Assembly: GCF_007096355.1 (NCBI RefSeq)
Contig: NZ_VKDF01000004.1
Coordinates: 357 to 64,356, forward strand
DNA: 64,000 nt
Source: Paracoccus sp. M683
GTDB lineage: Bacteria > Pseudomonadota > Alphaproteobacteria > Rhodobacterales > Rhodobacteraceae
Reading direction: 5' to 3'
Below the pieces are notes generated by a model, which saw only the letters and a program-made list of their open reading frames with translations, was not told where the DNA came from and did no database searches. This document shows positions 8,562-16,107 of the stretch, piece after piece. Each line of letters starts with the position of its first letter. Positions within the stretch are counted from its first letter, which is position 1. A program made the translations under genes and the position numbers.

Positions 8562-9506
8562 TTACCTCAGCTTCGGGTTCAGGGCGTCGCGCAGCCAGTC
8601 GCCCAGCAGGTTGACGGAAATGACCAGCAGCGACAGCTGCACCACCGGGAAGATGACGATCCACCACATGCCCGAGAACAGGTATTGGTTTCCGATGCGG
8701 ATCAGCGTCCCCAGTGACGGCTGGCCCGGCGGCATGCCGATGCCCAGGAAGGACAGCGTCGCCTCGGTCAGGATGGCCATGCCGAAACTCAGCGTGGCGG
8801 CGACCAGAACCGGGGTCAGGGTATTGGGCAGGATGTGACGCGCCATGATGCGGCGGGCGGGCACGCGCAGCAGCCTGGCGGCCATGACATATTCCTTGCC
8901 CTTCTCGACAATGCTCTGGGCGCGGACGGTGCGCGCATATTGCACCCAGCCCGAGATGGTGATCGCCAGGATCAGCACCGCCGAGGCGCCGATCTCGCGC
9001 AGGTCTGGCGGCAGCATCTGACGCACCACGGCCGAGACGAGGATGGCGATCAGGATGGTCGGGATCGACAGGACAACATCACCGATCCGCATCAGGATAT
9101 TGTCCGCGATGCCGCCGAAATAGCCGGCGACAAGCCCGAAGGTCAGCCCGATCAGCAGCGACAGCGCGACCGAGGCGATGCCGATCATGACCGAGGTGCG
9201 GGTGCCGTACAGCATCACCGACAGCATGTCGCGGCCCTGGGTGTCGGTGCCCAGCAGATAGGGCCATTCGCTGCCCTCCAGCCAGATCGGGGGCAGTTCC
9301 GATTTCCACATGTCCAGCTGCGCCGGGTCATAGGGGTTCTGTGGCGCGATCAGCGGGGCCAGAAAGGCAGACAAGACCAGAACCAGCAGGATGGCCGCCG
9401 CCAGCCGTGCCGAGGCCGAGCGGGTAAAGGACCACCACAGGTCGCTGCTGCGAATGCGCTGCCAGCGCGAGGGAAGGTCGGCGGGCGAAGAGGTCAGCTG
9501 TGTCAT
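8562..9506 (-). CDS. ABC transporter permease, DppC/OppC type
   Basis: This is a 314-residue inner-membrane permease. It has an N-terminal helix near residues 35-53 (AAILLVLVLSAFLAPLIAP), a large periplasmic loop containing LLGTDTQGRDMLS, and then a five-helix BPD_transp_1 domain with the coupling segment EYVMAARLLRVPARRIMARH. LGTDxxGRD is a hallmark of the DppC branch. It forms a heterodimer with the DppB-type permease encoded 14 bp upstream. The gene order B, C, two hydrolases, D, F, A is unusual, because the hydrolases are placed inside the transporter operon. Confidence 0.93.
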   Translation of the reverse strand: MTQLTSSPADLPSRWQRIRSSDLWWSFTRSASARLAAAILLVLVLSAFLAPLIAPQNPYDPAQLDMWKSELPPIWLEGSEWPYLLGTDTQGRDMLSVMLYGTRTSVMIGIASVALSLLIGLTFGLVAGYFGGIADNILMRIGDVVLSIPTILIAILVSAVVRQMLPPDLREIGASAVLILAITISGWVQYARTVRAQSIVEKGKEYVMAARLLRVPARRIMARHILPNTLTPVLVAATLSFGMAILTEATLSFLGIGMPPGQPSLGTLIRIGNQYLFSGMWWIVIFPVVQLSLLVISVNLLGDWLRDALNPKLR

Positions 9507-9520
9507 GATGAATGTGGCCC

Positions 9521-10489
9521 CTATGTCGCGTCACGCAAACGGGGGTCGATCACCGCATAGGTGATGTCGACCATCGTGTTGAGAAAGACGAAGATGAAGG
9601 CGACGATGCACAGATAGGCCGCCATGACCGGAATATCTATGAAGGTCACCGCCTGGATGAACAGCATCCCCATGCCGGGCCATTGGAACACCGTCTCGGT
9701 GATCAGCGCGAATGCGATCAGCGTGCCGATATTCATCGCCGTCAGCGTGACCACAGGCATCAGGCAATTGCGCAGCGCATGGCGGAAATAGATCCGGTGG
9801 CGCGGGATGCCGCGGGCGCGGGCGAACTTGACATAGTCCGAGCGCATCACCTCCAGCATCTCGGCCCGGACCAGGCGCATGATCAGCGTCACCTGATACA
9901 GCGACAGCGAGATCGAGGGCAGGATCAGCGCCATCAGCCCGGATTTGGTCAGCAGCCCCGTCGACCACCACCCCAGATCCACCACGTCGCCGCGGCCAAA
10001 AGCCGGCAACCATCCCAGGCTGACCGAAAAGACCAGGATCAGCAGGATGCCCACGACAAAGCTGGGCAGCGAGACCCCGATGATCGAGCCGAATTGCAAG
10101 GCCTCGGAATACCAGGCCCCGCGCTTGATCGCCGTCAGCACGCCCAAAGGCAGGCCGATGACCAGCGACAGGATGGTCGCGATCAGCACCAGCTCCATCG
10201 TTGCGGGAAAGCGGTCCGCGATAAGGCCCAGGACCTCTTGCCCGTTGCGATAGGAAATCCCGAAATTCCCCTGCGCCGCATTGCCGACAAAGCGCAGATA
10301 CTGGACCAGGAAACTGTCATTCAGCCCCAGCCTTTCGCGCAGCTCGTCCCGGTCGGCCTGGGTCGACTGTTCGGTCGACATCATGTCCACCGGGTCGCCC
10401 GCAAGCTGGAAAATCAGGAATGCCAGAAACGAAACCGCCAGCATGACCAGCGCGGCATTCAGCAGCCTTTTGATGACGAATACCAGCAT
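9521..10489 (-). CDS. ABC transporter permease, DppB/OppB type
   Basis: This is a 322-residue inner-membrane permease that opens the importer operon. It begins MLVFVIKRLLNAALVML, the usual DppB N-terminal helix, has the periplasmic region with LGLNDSFLVQYLRF, and ends with the permease core holding the EAA-like coupling loop YVKFARARGIPRHRIYFRH. It lies 87 nt downstream of the predicted promoter start and directly downstream of the nested ATTGTC operator, so import should be controlled at this point. Confidence 0.93.
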   Translation of the reverse strand: MLVFVIKRLLNAALVMLAVSFLAFLIFQLAGDPVDMMSTEQSTQADRDELRERLGLNDSFLVQYLRFVGNAAQGNFGISYRNGQEVLGLIADRFPATMELVLIATILSLVIGLPLGVLTAIKRGAWYSEALQFGSIIGVSLPSFVVGILLILVFSVSLGWLPAFGRGDVVDLGWWSTGLLTKSGLMALILPSISLSLYQVTLIMRLVRAEMLEVMRSDYVKFARARGIPRHRIYFRHALRNCLMPVVTLTAMNIGTLIAFALITETVFQWPGMGMLFIQAVTFIDIPVMAAYLCIVAFIFVFLNTMVDITYAVIDPRLRDAT

Positions 10490-10582
10490 GGCCTAGCTCT
10501 CTTTCCTGGGGGTGCGGCAGGTCTGCGCGGCTGTCGCGCGATGGCGTCCTTCCTGATGTCCAGCCATGGTTTCCTTCCCGTG

Positions 10583-10610
10583 ATCCTAGATTGTTGTGTT
10601 ACATTGTCAA
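10583..10610 (-). promoter_or_regulatory. Predicted sigma-70 promoter of the importer operon
   Basis: On the minus strand TTGACA (10610 to 10605) is a perfect -35 box, followed 16 nt later by TAGGAT (10588 to 10583) as -10. The -35 box lies inside the operator at 10603-10638, so a bound repressor would block polymerase. Transcription would start near 10576. Confidence 0.55.
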
Positions 10611-10638
10611 TTTAATTGTCGACAATTGGGGCGACAAT
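10603..10638. promoter_or_regulatory. Nested dyad operator, predicted GntR-family site
   Basis: The site is ATTGTC, six bases, the perfect palindrome ATTGTCGACAAT (10615-10626), six bases, then GACAAT. The outer half-sites are symmetric about the same centre as the inner palindrome. The same core recurs at 12147-12158 beside the gntR gene. The rest of the gap 10490-10710 holds no gene. Confidence 0.65.
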
Positions 10639-10710
10639 AAAAAACACATTCGTCAACAACGCATCCGTTCTGTTCCGGTCCACATGCCGCGAAACTGCGC
10701 GGCACATGTG

Positions 10711-11487
10711 TCAGCTGCCGCTTTTCAGGGCGGTTTCGGCATGGGGCGCAGGGGTTTCATGCTGCCGCAATCCGGCTTTCAGGCGCGGATAGTCATAGGC
10801 ATTGACCTTTGAGGTCTTCAGGCCGGCCCCAACCAGCGCTTCGGCCTGTTTCACGGCGACGACGATGCCGTCGATGACCACCACCCCGGTGGCCTGGGTC
10901 AGGGGCAGCGCCAGTTCCGACATGCCGGCGCAGCCCAGCAGCACTGCCTCGGCCCCGTCTTCGTCGCGGGCGCGGGCGATCTCGGCCAGCAGCAGGTCAT
11001 AGGCGCGGGCCATTTCGGATTCCAGCGCCAGGACCGGCAGGTCGATACAGCGAACCCGGCGGCAATGGCGATCGGCGCCATAGCGCTGCACCAGATCCTC
11101 GATGATCGGGATCGAGCGGGGCAGGGTGGTGATGATCGAGAACCGCTTGGCGATCACCATCGCGGCCTGCACGCCGGCCTGGCAGATGCCAATCACCGGG
11201 CCGGTCGCAACCTCGCGCGCGGCATCCAGACCAGGATCGTCGAAACAGGCGATGACCGTGGCCTGCGCACCGCCGGATTCGGCTTTGCGGATCATCCTCA
11301 GCATTGCAGGCACCGACATCGCCTCGTCGGCGAACCCCTCGATGGTTGCGGGGACATCGGCGCCGGTCAGGGCGGTGATCCGCGTCAATTGCTGGGCGAC
11401 GCGGCGCGCGCTTTGCAGCGCCTGGCCGGTCATCGAGGCCGTTGCGTTGGGATTTATCAGCGCTATGTGCAGCGGCCCCGCCATCAT
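10711..11487 (-). CDS. Asp/Glu/hydantoin racemase family protein
   Basis: This 258-residue protein belongs to the Asp/Glu racemase superfamily, hydantoin racemase branch (HyuE-like). It has INPNATASMT at residues 11-20, a first catalytic cysteine C81 in IACFDDPGLDAARE and the second, C186, in LLGCAGM. These two cysteines act as the acid/base pair in proton abstraction at a chiral carbon; related members isomerise maleate or decarboxylate malonates. The start ATG at 11485-11487 overlaps the stop of the flavin-reductase gene as ATGA. A longer frame upstream reads through that gene and is not supported. Alongside amidohydrolases, racemisation of a hydantoin-like or carbamoyl amino acid intermediate is reasonable but unproven. 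Confidence 0.85.
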   Translation of the reverse strand: MMAGPLHIALINPNATASMTGQALQSARRVAQQLTRITALTGADVPATIEGFADEAMSVPAMLRMIRKAESGGAQATVIACFDDPGLDAAREVATGPVIGICQAGVQAAMVIAKRFSIITTLPRSIPIIEDLVQRYGADRHCRRVRCIDLPVLALESEMARAYDLLLAEIARARDEDGAEAVLLGCAGMSELALPLTQATGVVVIDGIVVAVKQAEALVGAGLKTSKVNAYDYPRLKAGLRQHETPAPHAETALKSGS

Positions 11488-12101
11488 CGGACCAACTCTG
11501 CCAGAGCGGGCGGCTTCAGCTCGAACTGCTGGTCCGCGACGACATAGTTGTCGGCGTGAAGCCGGGCGATCGGGTGATAGCGATCGGCATCGACATAGCG
11601 GCCTTGCGCGTCCAGACAATCGGCCCGCACATGCATATGAACCACCTCGCCCAGCACAATCACCCGGCGCGGATATTCGATCAGCCGGTCGACGCGACAT
11701 TCCATCGCGCAGGGGCTTGCCGGCAGCCAGGAACAATCGACCTGCGCGCCGGCCGCGACGATCTCGCCTGCCAGGTGCAACTCATCCACTTCGGTGTCGA
11801 CCCCCAGCCCGCAAACCAGCATCGTCCGTGACAGGGCCATGTCGACCATGTTGACGGTGAATTGTCCGGTGCGCCGGATATTGGCCATCGTGTCTTTCTC
11901 GCGCCCGTCCAGCCGCGGCTGTATTCCCAGTGCCAGGATCGCCGGATCATGTGAAAAGACGTTGAAAAAGCTCATCGGGGCGCCGTTGTCGCGGCCGCTG
12001 GCCGTGCGCGTGGTGACCAGCGCGATGGGGCGCGGCCCGACGAAATTCGTCAGTAGCCGATAGCGGTCCTGAGACGGAAGCTGTGTCAGATCAAATTCCA
12101 T
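11484..12101 (-). CDS. Flavin-reductase-like FMN-binding split-barrel protein
   Basis: This 205-residue protein has the flavin reductase domain (PF01613 type). PRPIALVTTRTASGRDNGAP near residue 23 and FSHDPAILALGIQPR are typical FMN-binding segments, followed by TGQFTVNMV. Proteins of this fold reduce FMN for a partner monooxygenase or bind FMN for unrelated chemistry; no monooxygenase is visible nearby. The gene starts 46-57 nt from an ATTGTC operator that contains a TTGACA -35 box, and overlaps the racemase gene by 4 bp, so these two genes form their own transcription unit facing away from gntR. Confidence 0.85.
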   Translation of the reverse strand: MEFDLTQLPSQDRYRLLTNFVGPRPIALVTTRTASGRDNGAPMSFFNVFSHDPAILALGIQPRLDGREKDTMANIRRTGQFTVNMVDMALSRTMLVCGLGVDTEVDELHLAGEIVAAGAQVDCSWLPASPCAMECRVDRLIEYPRRVIVLGEVVHMHVRADCLDAQGRYVDADRYHPIARLHADNYVVADQQFELKPPALAELVR

Positions 12102-12146
12102 GCTATCCCCTGTGTCCTCGATATCTGGCTATATATCGTATACAAG

Positions 12147-12158
12147 ATTGTCAACAAT
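12147..12158. promoter_or_regulatory. Predicted GntR-family operator between gntR and the flavin-reductase gene
   Basis: ATTGTCAACAAT is the near-palindrome found as the core of the importer operator at 10615-10626. On the minus strand it contains TTGACA, which could serve as -35 for the flavin-reductase/racemase pair. The flanking bases also hold GTATAC. Its place between divergent genes fits autoregulation. Confidence 0.6.
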
Positions 12159-12232
12159 AATGCAGGCATTTCTGTCTGGACCATATCCGGTGAAACAGGC
12201 TATGTCTGGCCTTGACCCGGATCGAGACGCCC

Positions 12233-12901
12233 ATGGAACATCTGACCACCGAAGAGATTGCCGAACGTGTCTGGCTGTCGATCGCCGACCGCAGGCTGCT
12301 GCCGGGAACGCGGCTGAAGGAAACCGAGTTGGCCGAGGTCTTTGGCGTAAGCCGGGCGCGGATTCGTCAGGTTCTGGCCCTGCTGGAGAGGGACGGCCTG
12401 ATCGTCATTGAAAGCAACAAGGGTGCTGTCGTCGCCAAGCCAAGCGTTCAGGACGCCAAGGACATCTTCCATATCCGCTCGGCCGTCGAGCAGCGGGTGC
12501 TGGCGCGGCTGGTGGATCAGCTGGATGCGGCGAAACTGGTCGAGATGTTCGAGCATGTCGCCAAGGAGCGGATCGCGAATAACAGCGGCAACCAGCGTGA
12601 CATCATCAAGCTGTCCGGTGGGTTCCACGTCATGCTGGCGGAACTGGCCGAGGCCGATTTCCTGTGCCGCCTGATGCGGGATCTGGTCAGCCGCACCTCA
12701 CTGATCACCGCGGCCTTCCGCGATTCGAACAGGCATAACTGCGGCCCCGACGAGCATGAAGAAATTCTGCTGCATCTGAAGAACCGGGATCTGGCGGCGG
12801 CGCAAAAGGCCATGGCCGCGCATCTGGCCCATGTCGAAAGCGAATTGAAGCTGATCCAGGATCGCGAGCCGGCAAAGAGCCTTCGCGACGCGCTTGGTTA
12901 G
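12233..12901 (+). CDS. GntR family transcriptional regulator, FadR/FCD subfamily
   Basis: This is a 222-residue regulator. Residues 1-70 form the winged helix-turn-helix (EEIAERVWLSIADRRLLPG, LKETELAEVFGVSRARIRQ). Residues 80-215 form the FCD ligand domain, with DIFHIRSAVEQ, FHVMLAELAEADF and PDEHEEILLHLKNRD supplying the usual metal/ligand histidines and acidic residues. It is divergent from the flavin-reductase gene. Two matching palindromes, beside itself and before the importer operon, make it the likely local repressor, relieved by the substrate or a breakdown product. The start is uncertain: the ATG at 12233 has only a weak ribosome site, and an in-frame TTG at 12212 would add seven residues. 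Confidence 0.88.
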   Translation: MEHLTTEEIAERVWLSIADRRLLPGTRLKETELAEVFGVSRARIRQVLALLERDGLIVIESNKGAVVAKPSVQDAKDIFHIRSAVEQRVLARLVDQLDAAKLVEMFEHVAKERIANNSGNQRDIIKLSGGFHVMLAELAEADFLCRLMRDLVSRTSLITAAFRDSNRHNCGPDEHEEILLHLKNRDLAAAQKAMAAHLAHVESELKLIQDREPAKSLRDALG

Positions 12902-12949
12902 ACCCGCCCAGTCGGTCCCCTGACGGGTTCGAGCCGGATCTGGAAAAGG

Positions 12950-13010
12950 GGGGGCTTTGCCCCCATCCGGCCTTGCCGGATTCCCCCAGGATATTTGGAT
13001 CAAAGCGAGG
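12950..13010 (-). repeat. 3'-end element, copy 1 (after the aminotransferase gene)
   Basis: The core at 12983-13010 ends GGATATTTGGATCAAAGCG on the plus strand. On the minus strand it begins 4 nt after the aminotransferase stop and is followed by two hairpins: ATCCGGC/GCCGGAT (12965-12981) and GGGGGC/GCCCCC (12950-12964), then CCTTTTCC. It probably acts in termination or 3'-end formation. Related copies lie at 28163, 29641 and 51801. Confidence 0.65.
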
Positions 13011-13014
13011 CCGA

Positions 13015-14142
13015 TCAGAGCAGTTTGTCGATGGCGGGTTTCAGCCGCGCCAAAGTCGCCGGGACATCCTTCAGCTTGTCCAGTCCGAACAGACCCAGAC
13101 GGAAGGTCGAGAAGCTGTCGCCCTCGCCGACTTGCAGCGGCACGCCGGCAGCGATTTGCAGGCCCTCGGCGGCGAATTTCTTGCCTGTCCTGATGTCGGG
13201 GTCGTCGGTATAGCTGACCACCACACCCGGCGCGCCAAAGCCCGGTGCGGCGACCGGACGGATACCCTTGGCCGCCAGCATCTCGCGCACGCCATTGCCA
13301 AGGGCCCATTGTGCGTCGCGGGCGGCGTCAAAACCCATGGCCTCGGTCTCGCGCATGGCGGCGTGCAGGGACAACAGCGAATCCGTCGGCATGGTGGCGT
13401 GATAGGCATGGCCGCCGTCTTCATAGGCTTTCATGATCGCGCGCCATTTCTTCAGGTCCAGCGCAAAGCTGTCGCTGGTGGTTTCGGCCAGCCGCCGCGC
13501 GCCCTCGGATGACAGCAGCACCAGACCTGCTGCGGGGGTCGAGGACCAGCCCTTTTGCGGGGCCGAGATCAGCACGTCGACGCCGGTGGCGGCCATATCC
13601 ACCCAGATCGCGCCCGAGGCGATGCAATCCAGCACCATCAGCGCGCCGACCTCATGCGCGGCGGTGGCCAGTGCGGTGATGTAATCATCCGGCAGGATCA
13701 GCCCGGCGGCGGTTTCGACATGGGGCGCAAAGACGATATCGGGGCGGCTGTCGCGGATTGCGGCCGTGACCTCGTCGATGGGCGGGGGCGCATAGGCAGG
13801 CTGTGGGGCGTTACCGGCGGGGCGGGCGGTGATGACGGTGGTTTCCTCGGCAAAGCCGCCCGCGTCCAGGATCTGTGTCCAGCGATAGCTGAACCAGCCG
13901 TTCCTGACGATCAGTGCATGGGCGCCGCGCGCAAACTGCCGGGCCACGGATTCCATCGCATAGGTGCCGCCGCCGGGAATGATGGCGATTTCTTCGGCCT
14001 TGTAGACTCCTTTCAGCGTGGTCGACAAATCGCGCATCACCCGCTGGAATTTCTGTGACATGTGGTTCAGCGAGCGGTCGGTGAAGACGACCGAGAATTC
14101 CTGCAAGCCGTCAGGGTCGATATCGGGGCGCAATCCGGGCAT
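13015..14142 (-). CDS. Class V aminotransferase (alanine/serine-glyoxylate type)
   Basis: This is a 375-residue PLP enzyme of the class V aminotransferase family that includes alanine-glyoxylate and serine-glyoxylate transaminases. PLP features are the phosphate-binding IIPGGGTYAMES (residues 55-64), the pyridine-binding D172 in LMVLDCIASG, and the Schiff-base lysine K197 in ISAPQKGWSS. The substrate cannot be fixed from sequence; an amino acid donor with glyoxylate or pyruvate as acceptor is the family norm. It is divergent from a threonine-dehydratase-like gene 116 bp away, suggesting linked amino acid catabolism. It ends at the 3'-end element 4 bp downstream. Confidence 0.85.
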   Translation of the reverse strand: MPGLRPDIDPDGLQEFSVVFTDRSLNHMSQKFQRVMRDLSTTLKGVYKAEEIAIIPGGGTYAMESVARQFARGAHALIVRNGWFSYRWTQILDAGGFAEETTVITARPAGNAPQPAYAPPPIDEVTAAIRDSRPDIVFAPHVETAAGLILPDDYITALATAAHEVGALMVLDCIASGAIWVDMAATGVDVLISAPQKGWSSTPAAGLVLLSSEGARRLAETTSDSFALDLKKWRAIMKAYEDGGHAYHATMPTDSLLSLHAAMRETEAMGFDAARDAQWALGNGVREMLAAKGIRPVAAPGFGAPGVVVSYTDDPDIRTGKKFAAEGLQIAAGVPLQVGEGDSFSTFRLGLFGLDKLKDVPATLARLKPAIDKLL

Positions 14143-14258
14143 GGCGGGTCCTTTCCGTCAGATCTGGGGGCAGGTTAGCGCGGGGCCGGGGCATGGGCCA
14201 GCCCGCCTTGTGGCGGAGGCTGCCTGCCTCTACCCTTGCCGCAAACGCAGGAGTCGCG

Positions 14259-15227
14259 ATGTTCACCCGTTCCGAACTGTCACAGGCCGCCACGTTGGTC
14301 CACGCCCAGATCCCGCCGACGCCAACCCATCATTGGCCGCAGCTTTCCGCGCGGGTGGGCGCAGAGGTCTGGGTCAAGCATGAAAACCACCTGCCGACCG
14401 GGGCCTTCAAGGTGCGGGGCGGCATCACCCTGATCGACTGGCTGCGCCGGACCCAGCCCGATTGCCCCGGTGTCATTACCGCCACGCGCGGCAATCACGG
14501 CCAAAGCCAGGCGCGGGCGGCAACGGCCGCCGGGCTGCGGGCGGTGATCTATGTGCCGCGCGGCAACTCGCCCGAAAAGAACGCGGCCATGCGTGCCTAT
14601 GGCGCCGAGTTGCGCGAACATGGCGATGATTTCGACGAGGCGCGTCTGGCCGCGATGGCTGCGGCCGAGGATGAAGGCCTGTTCCCGGTGCCGCCCTTCC
14701 ATCGCGAACTGGTGCGAGGCGTCGCCACCTATGGCTGGGAGATGTTTCATGACACCCCGCCGTTGGATGCGGTCTATGTGCCCATCGGCTGCGGCTCGGG
14801 TATTGCCGGCGTGATCGCCGCGCGTGACGCGCTGGGGCTGCGGACCGAGGTGGTGGGCGTGGTGGCCGAGGGCGCGGCAGGCGCCAAGCTGTCGGTTGAA
14901 CAGGGGCGCGTGGTGGAAACGAACAGCGCCGTGACCTTTGCCGATGGCATGGCCGTGCGCGTGCCCGTGGCCGAGGCGCTGGCGATCTATGGCCCCGGCG
15001 CCGCGCGGATCGTGGCGGTCAGCGACGACCAGATCGCGCAGGCCGCCCGCGCGATCTTCGAAGGCATCCACAATATCGCCGAGGGCGCCGGTGCCGCCGC
15101 CTTTGCCGCGCTGATGGCCGAGCGCGACCGCCAGCAGGGCCGACGTGTTGCCGTGATCCTGTCGGGCGGCAATATCGACAGCGCCAAGGCCGCGACCTTG
15201 CTGGCGGGGGGAACTCCGGCGCCGTGA
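14259..15227 (+). CDS. Threonine/serine dehydratase-like PLP enzyme (fold type II)
   Basis: This is a 322-residue PLP enzyme of the threonine dehydratase family, lacking a C-terminal ACT regulatory domain, so it is of the catabolic type. The PLP lysine is K51 in LPTGAFKVRG, the substrate loop is TATRGNHGQSQARAA, the glycine-rich phosphate loop is IGCGSGIAG, and the C-terminal strand is VILSGGNID. The reaction would be beta-elimination of a hydroxy-amino acid to a keto acid and ammonia; threonine, serine and hydroxyaspartate are all possible. The ATG at 14259 is preceded by GCAGGAG at good spacing, so the longer upstream reading is not needed. A hairpin follows the stop. Confidence 0.85.
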   Translation: MFTRSELSQAATLVHAQIPPTPTHHWPQLSARVGAEVWVKHENHLPTGAFKVRGGITLIDWLRRTQPDCPGVITATRGNHGQSQARAATAAGLRAVIYVPRGNSPEKNAAMRAYGAELREHGDDFDEARLAAMAAAEDEGLFPVPPFHRELVRGVATYGWEMFHDTPPLDAVYVPIGCGSGIAGVIAARDALGLRTEVVGVVAEGAAGAKLSVEQGRVVETNSAVTFADGMAVRVPVAEALAIYGPGAARIVAVSDDQIAQAARAIFEGIHNIAEGAGAAAFAALMAERDRQQGRRVAVILSGGNIDSAKAATLLAGGTPAP

Positions 15228-15249
15228 CCCCCCTTGCGGCATCGGGGGG
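15228..15249 (+). terminator. GC hairpin after the dehydratase gene
   Basis: Six C (15228-15233) pair with six G (15244-15249) around a 10-nt loop, directly after the stop codon. No U-tract follows, so termination strength is doubtful. Confidence 0.4.
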
Positions 15250-15293
15250 CGCGGGCATAGGTTGTGGGTAAGTTCACATCAAGCAGGCTATCC

Positions 15294-15992
15294 ATGCGCA
15301 TCGGCATTCTTCAAGCTGGTCAGTCGCCCGAGGTTCTGAAAGCCTCTCTGGGCGATTATCCTGACATGTTCACCCGGCTGCTGGCCGGGCGCGGCTTCGA
15401 TTTCAGCCATTTTCATGTCGAGGGCATGGATTTTCCTGTCAGCCCCGCCGATGCCGATGGCTGGTTGATCACCGGGTCACGCCACGGTGCCTATGAGGAT
15501 CACGCCTTTATCCCGCCGCTGGAAGATTTCATCCGGCAGGCCTATGCGCAGGGCGTGCCGCTGGTCGGGATCTGCTTTGGCCATCAGATCATCGCGCAGG
15601 CCTTGGGCGGGCGTGTCATCAAACACCCGGATGGCTGGGCCGTCGGCACGCAGGATTACGATTTCGAGGGCGAAAAGGTCGTGCTGAACGCCTGGCATCA
15701 GGATCAGGTCGTGGACCTGCCGGCGGATGCCCGCGTCGTCGGCACCAACGCCTTTTGCGAAAACGCCGCGCTGGTCTATGGCGACCGCGCCTATACGGTG
15801 CAGGCGCATCCCGAGTTCGAGGACGATTTTGTCCAGGGCCTGATCGAGCATCGGGCCAAGGGCAAGGTGTCGCAGGATCTGCTGGATGGCGCGCAGGCCC
15901 GGATGGGCGAGGCCAAGGCCGGCAATCAGGTCGCGGACCGGATCGAGGCGTTTTTCAAGCAGCCCCGCAACCTTGCCAAGGGGGCCGCGTGA
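15294..15992 (+). CDS. Class I glutamine amidotransferase family protein
   Basis: This is a 232-residue stand-alone class I glutamine amidotransferase domain. The triad is complete: nucleophile C94 in GICFGHQ, and H172 with E174 in QAHPEFE. It lies 115 bp upstream of a PuuA-like glutamine synthetase, and a PuuB-like oxidase is nearby. A role in hydrolysing a gamma-glutamyl conjugate (the PuuD job) is therefore reasonable, although its motif is closer to GMP-synthase-type amidotransferases than to classical PuuD. The ATG at 15294 gives the normal N-terminus MRIGIL; an upstream GTG at 15264 is less likely. Confidence 0.85.
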   Translation: MRIGILQAGQSPEVLKASLGDYPDMFTRLLAGRGFDFSHFHVEGMDFPVSPADADGWLITGSRHGAYEDHAFIPPLEDFIRQAYAQGVPLVGICFGHQIIAQALGGRVIKHPDGWAVGTQDYDFEGEKVVLNAWHQDQVVDLPADARVVGTNAFCENAALVYGDRAYTVQAHPEFEDDFVQGLIEHRAKGKVSQDLLDGAQARMGEAKAGNQVADRIEAFFKQPRNLAKGAA

Positions 15993-16107
15993 GGGCGGCA
16001 AACCGGGCAACGGACAGAAAACGGCCCGGTCGCGCCACATGGGGCGGACCGATCCAGGACAGGCGCTGGCGGATCTTTCCCGAACCAGCCGCCACAACAG
16101 GTGATAC

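Noticed and set aside
13015..15227. Beta-hydroxyaspartate cycle genes bhcA and bhcB
   Set aside because: In Paracoccus the known set is one operon bhcABCD with an IclR regulator. Here the two genes are divergent, with no aldolase or iminosuccinate reductase nearby, and the transaminase N-terminus differs.
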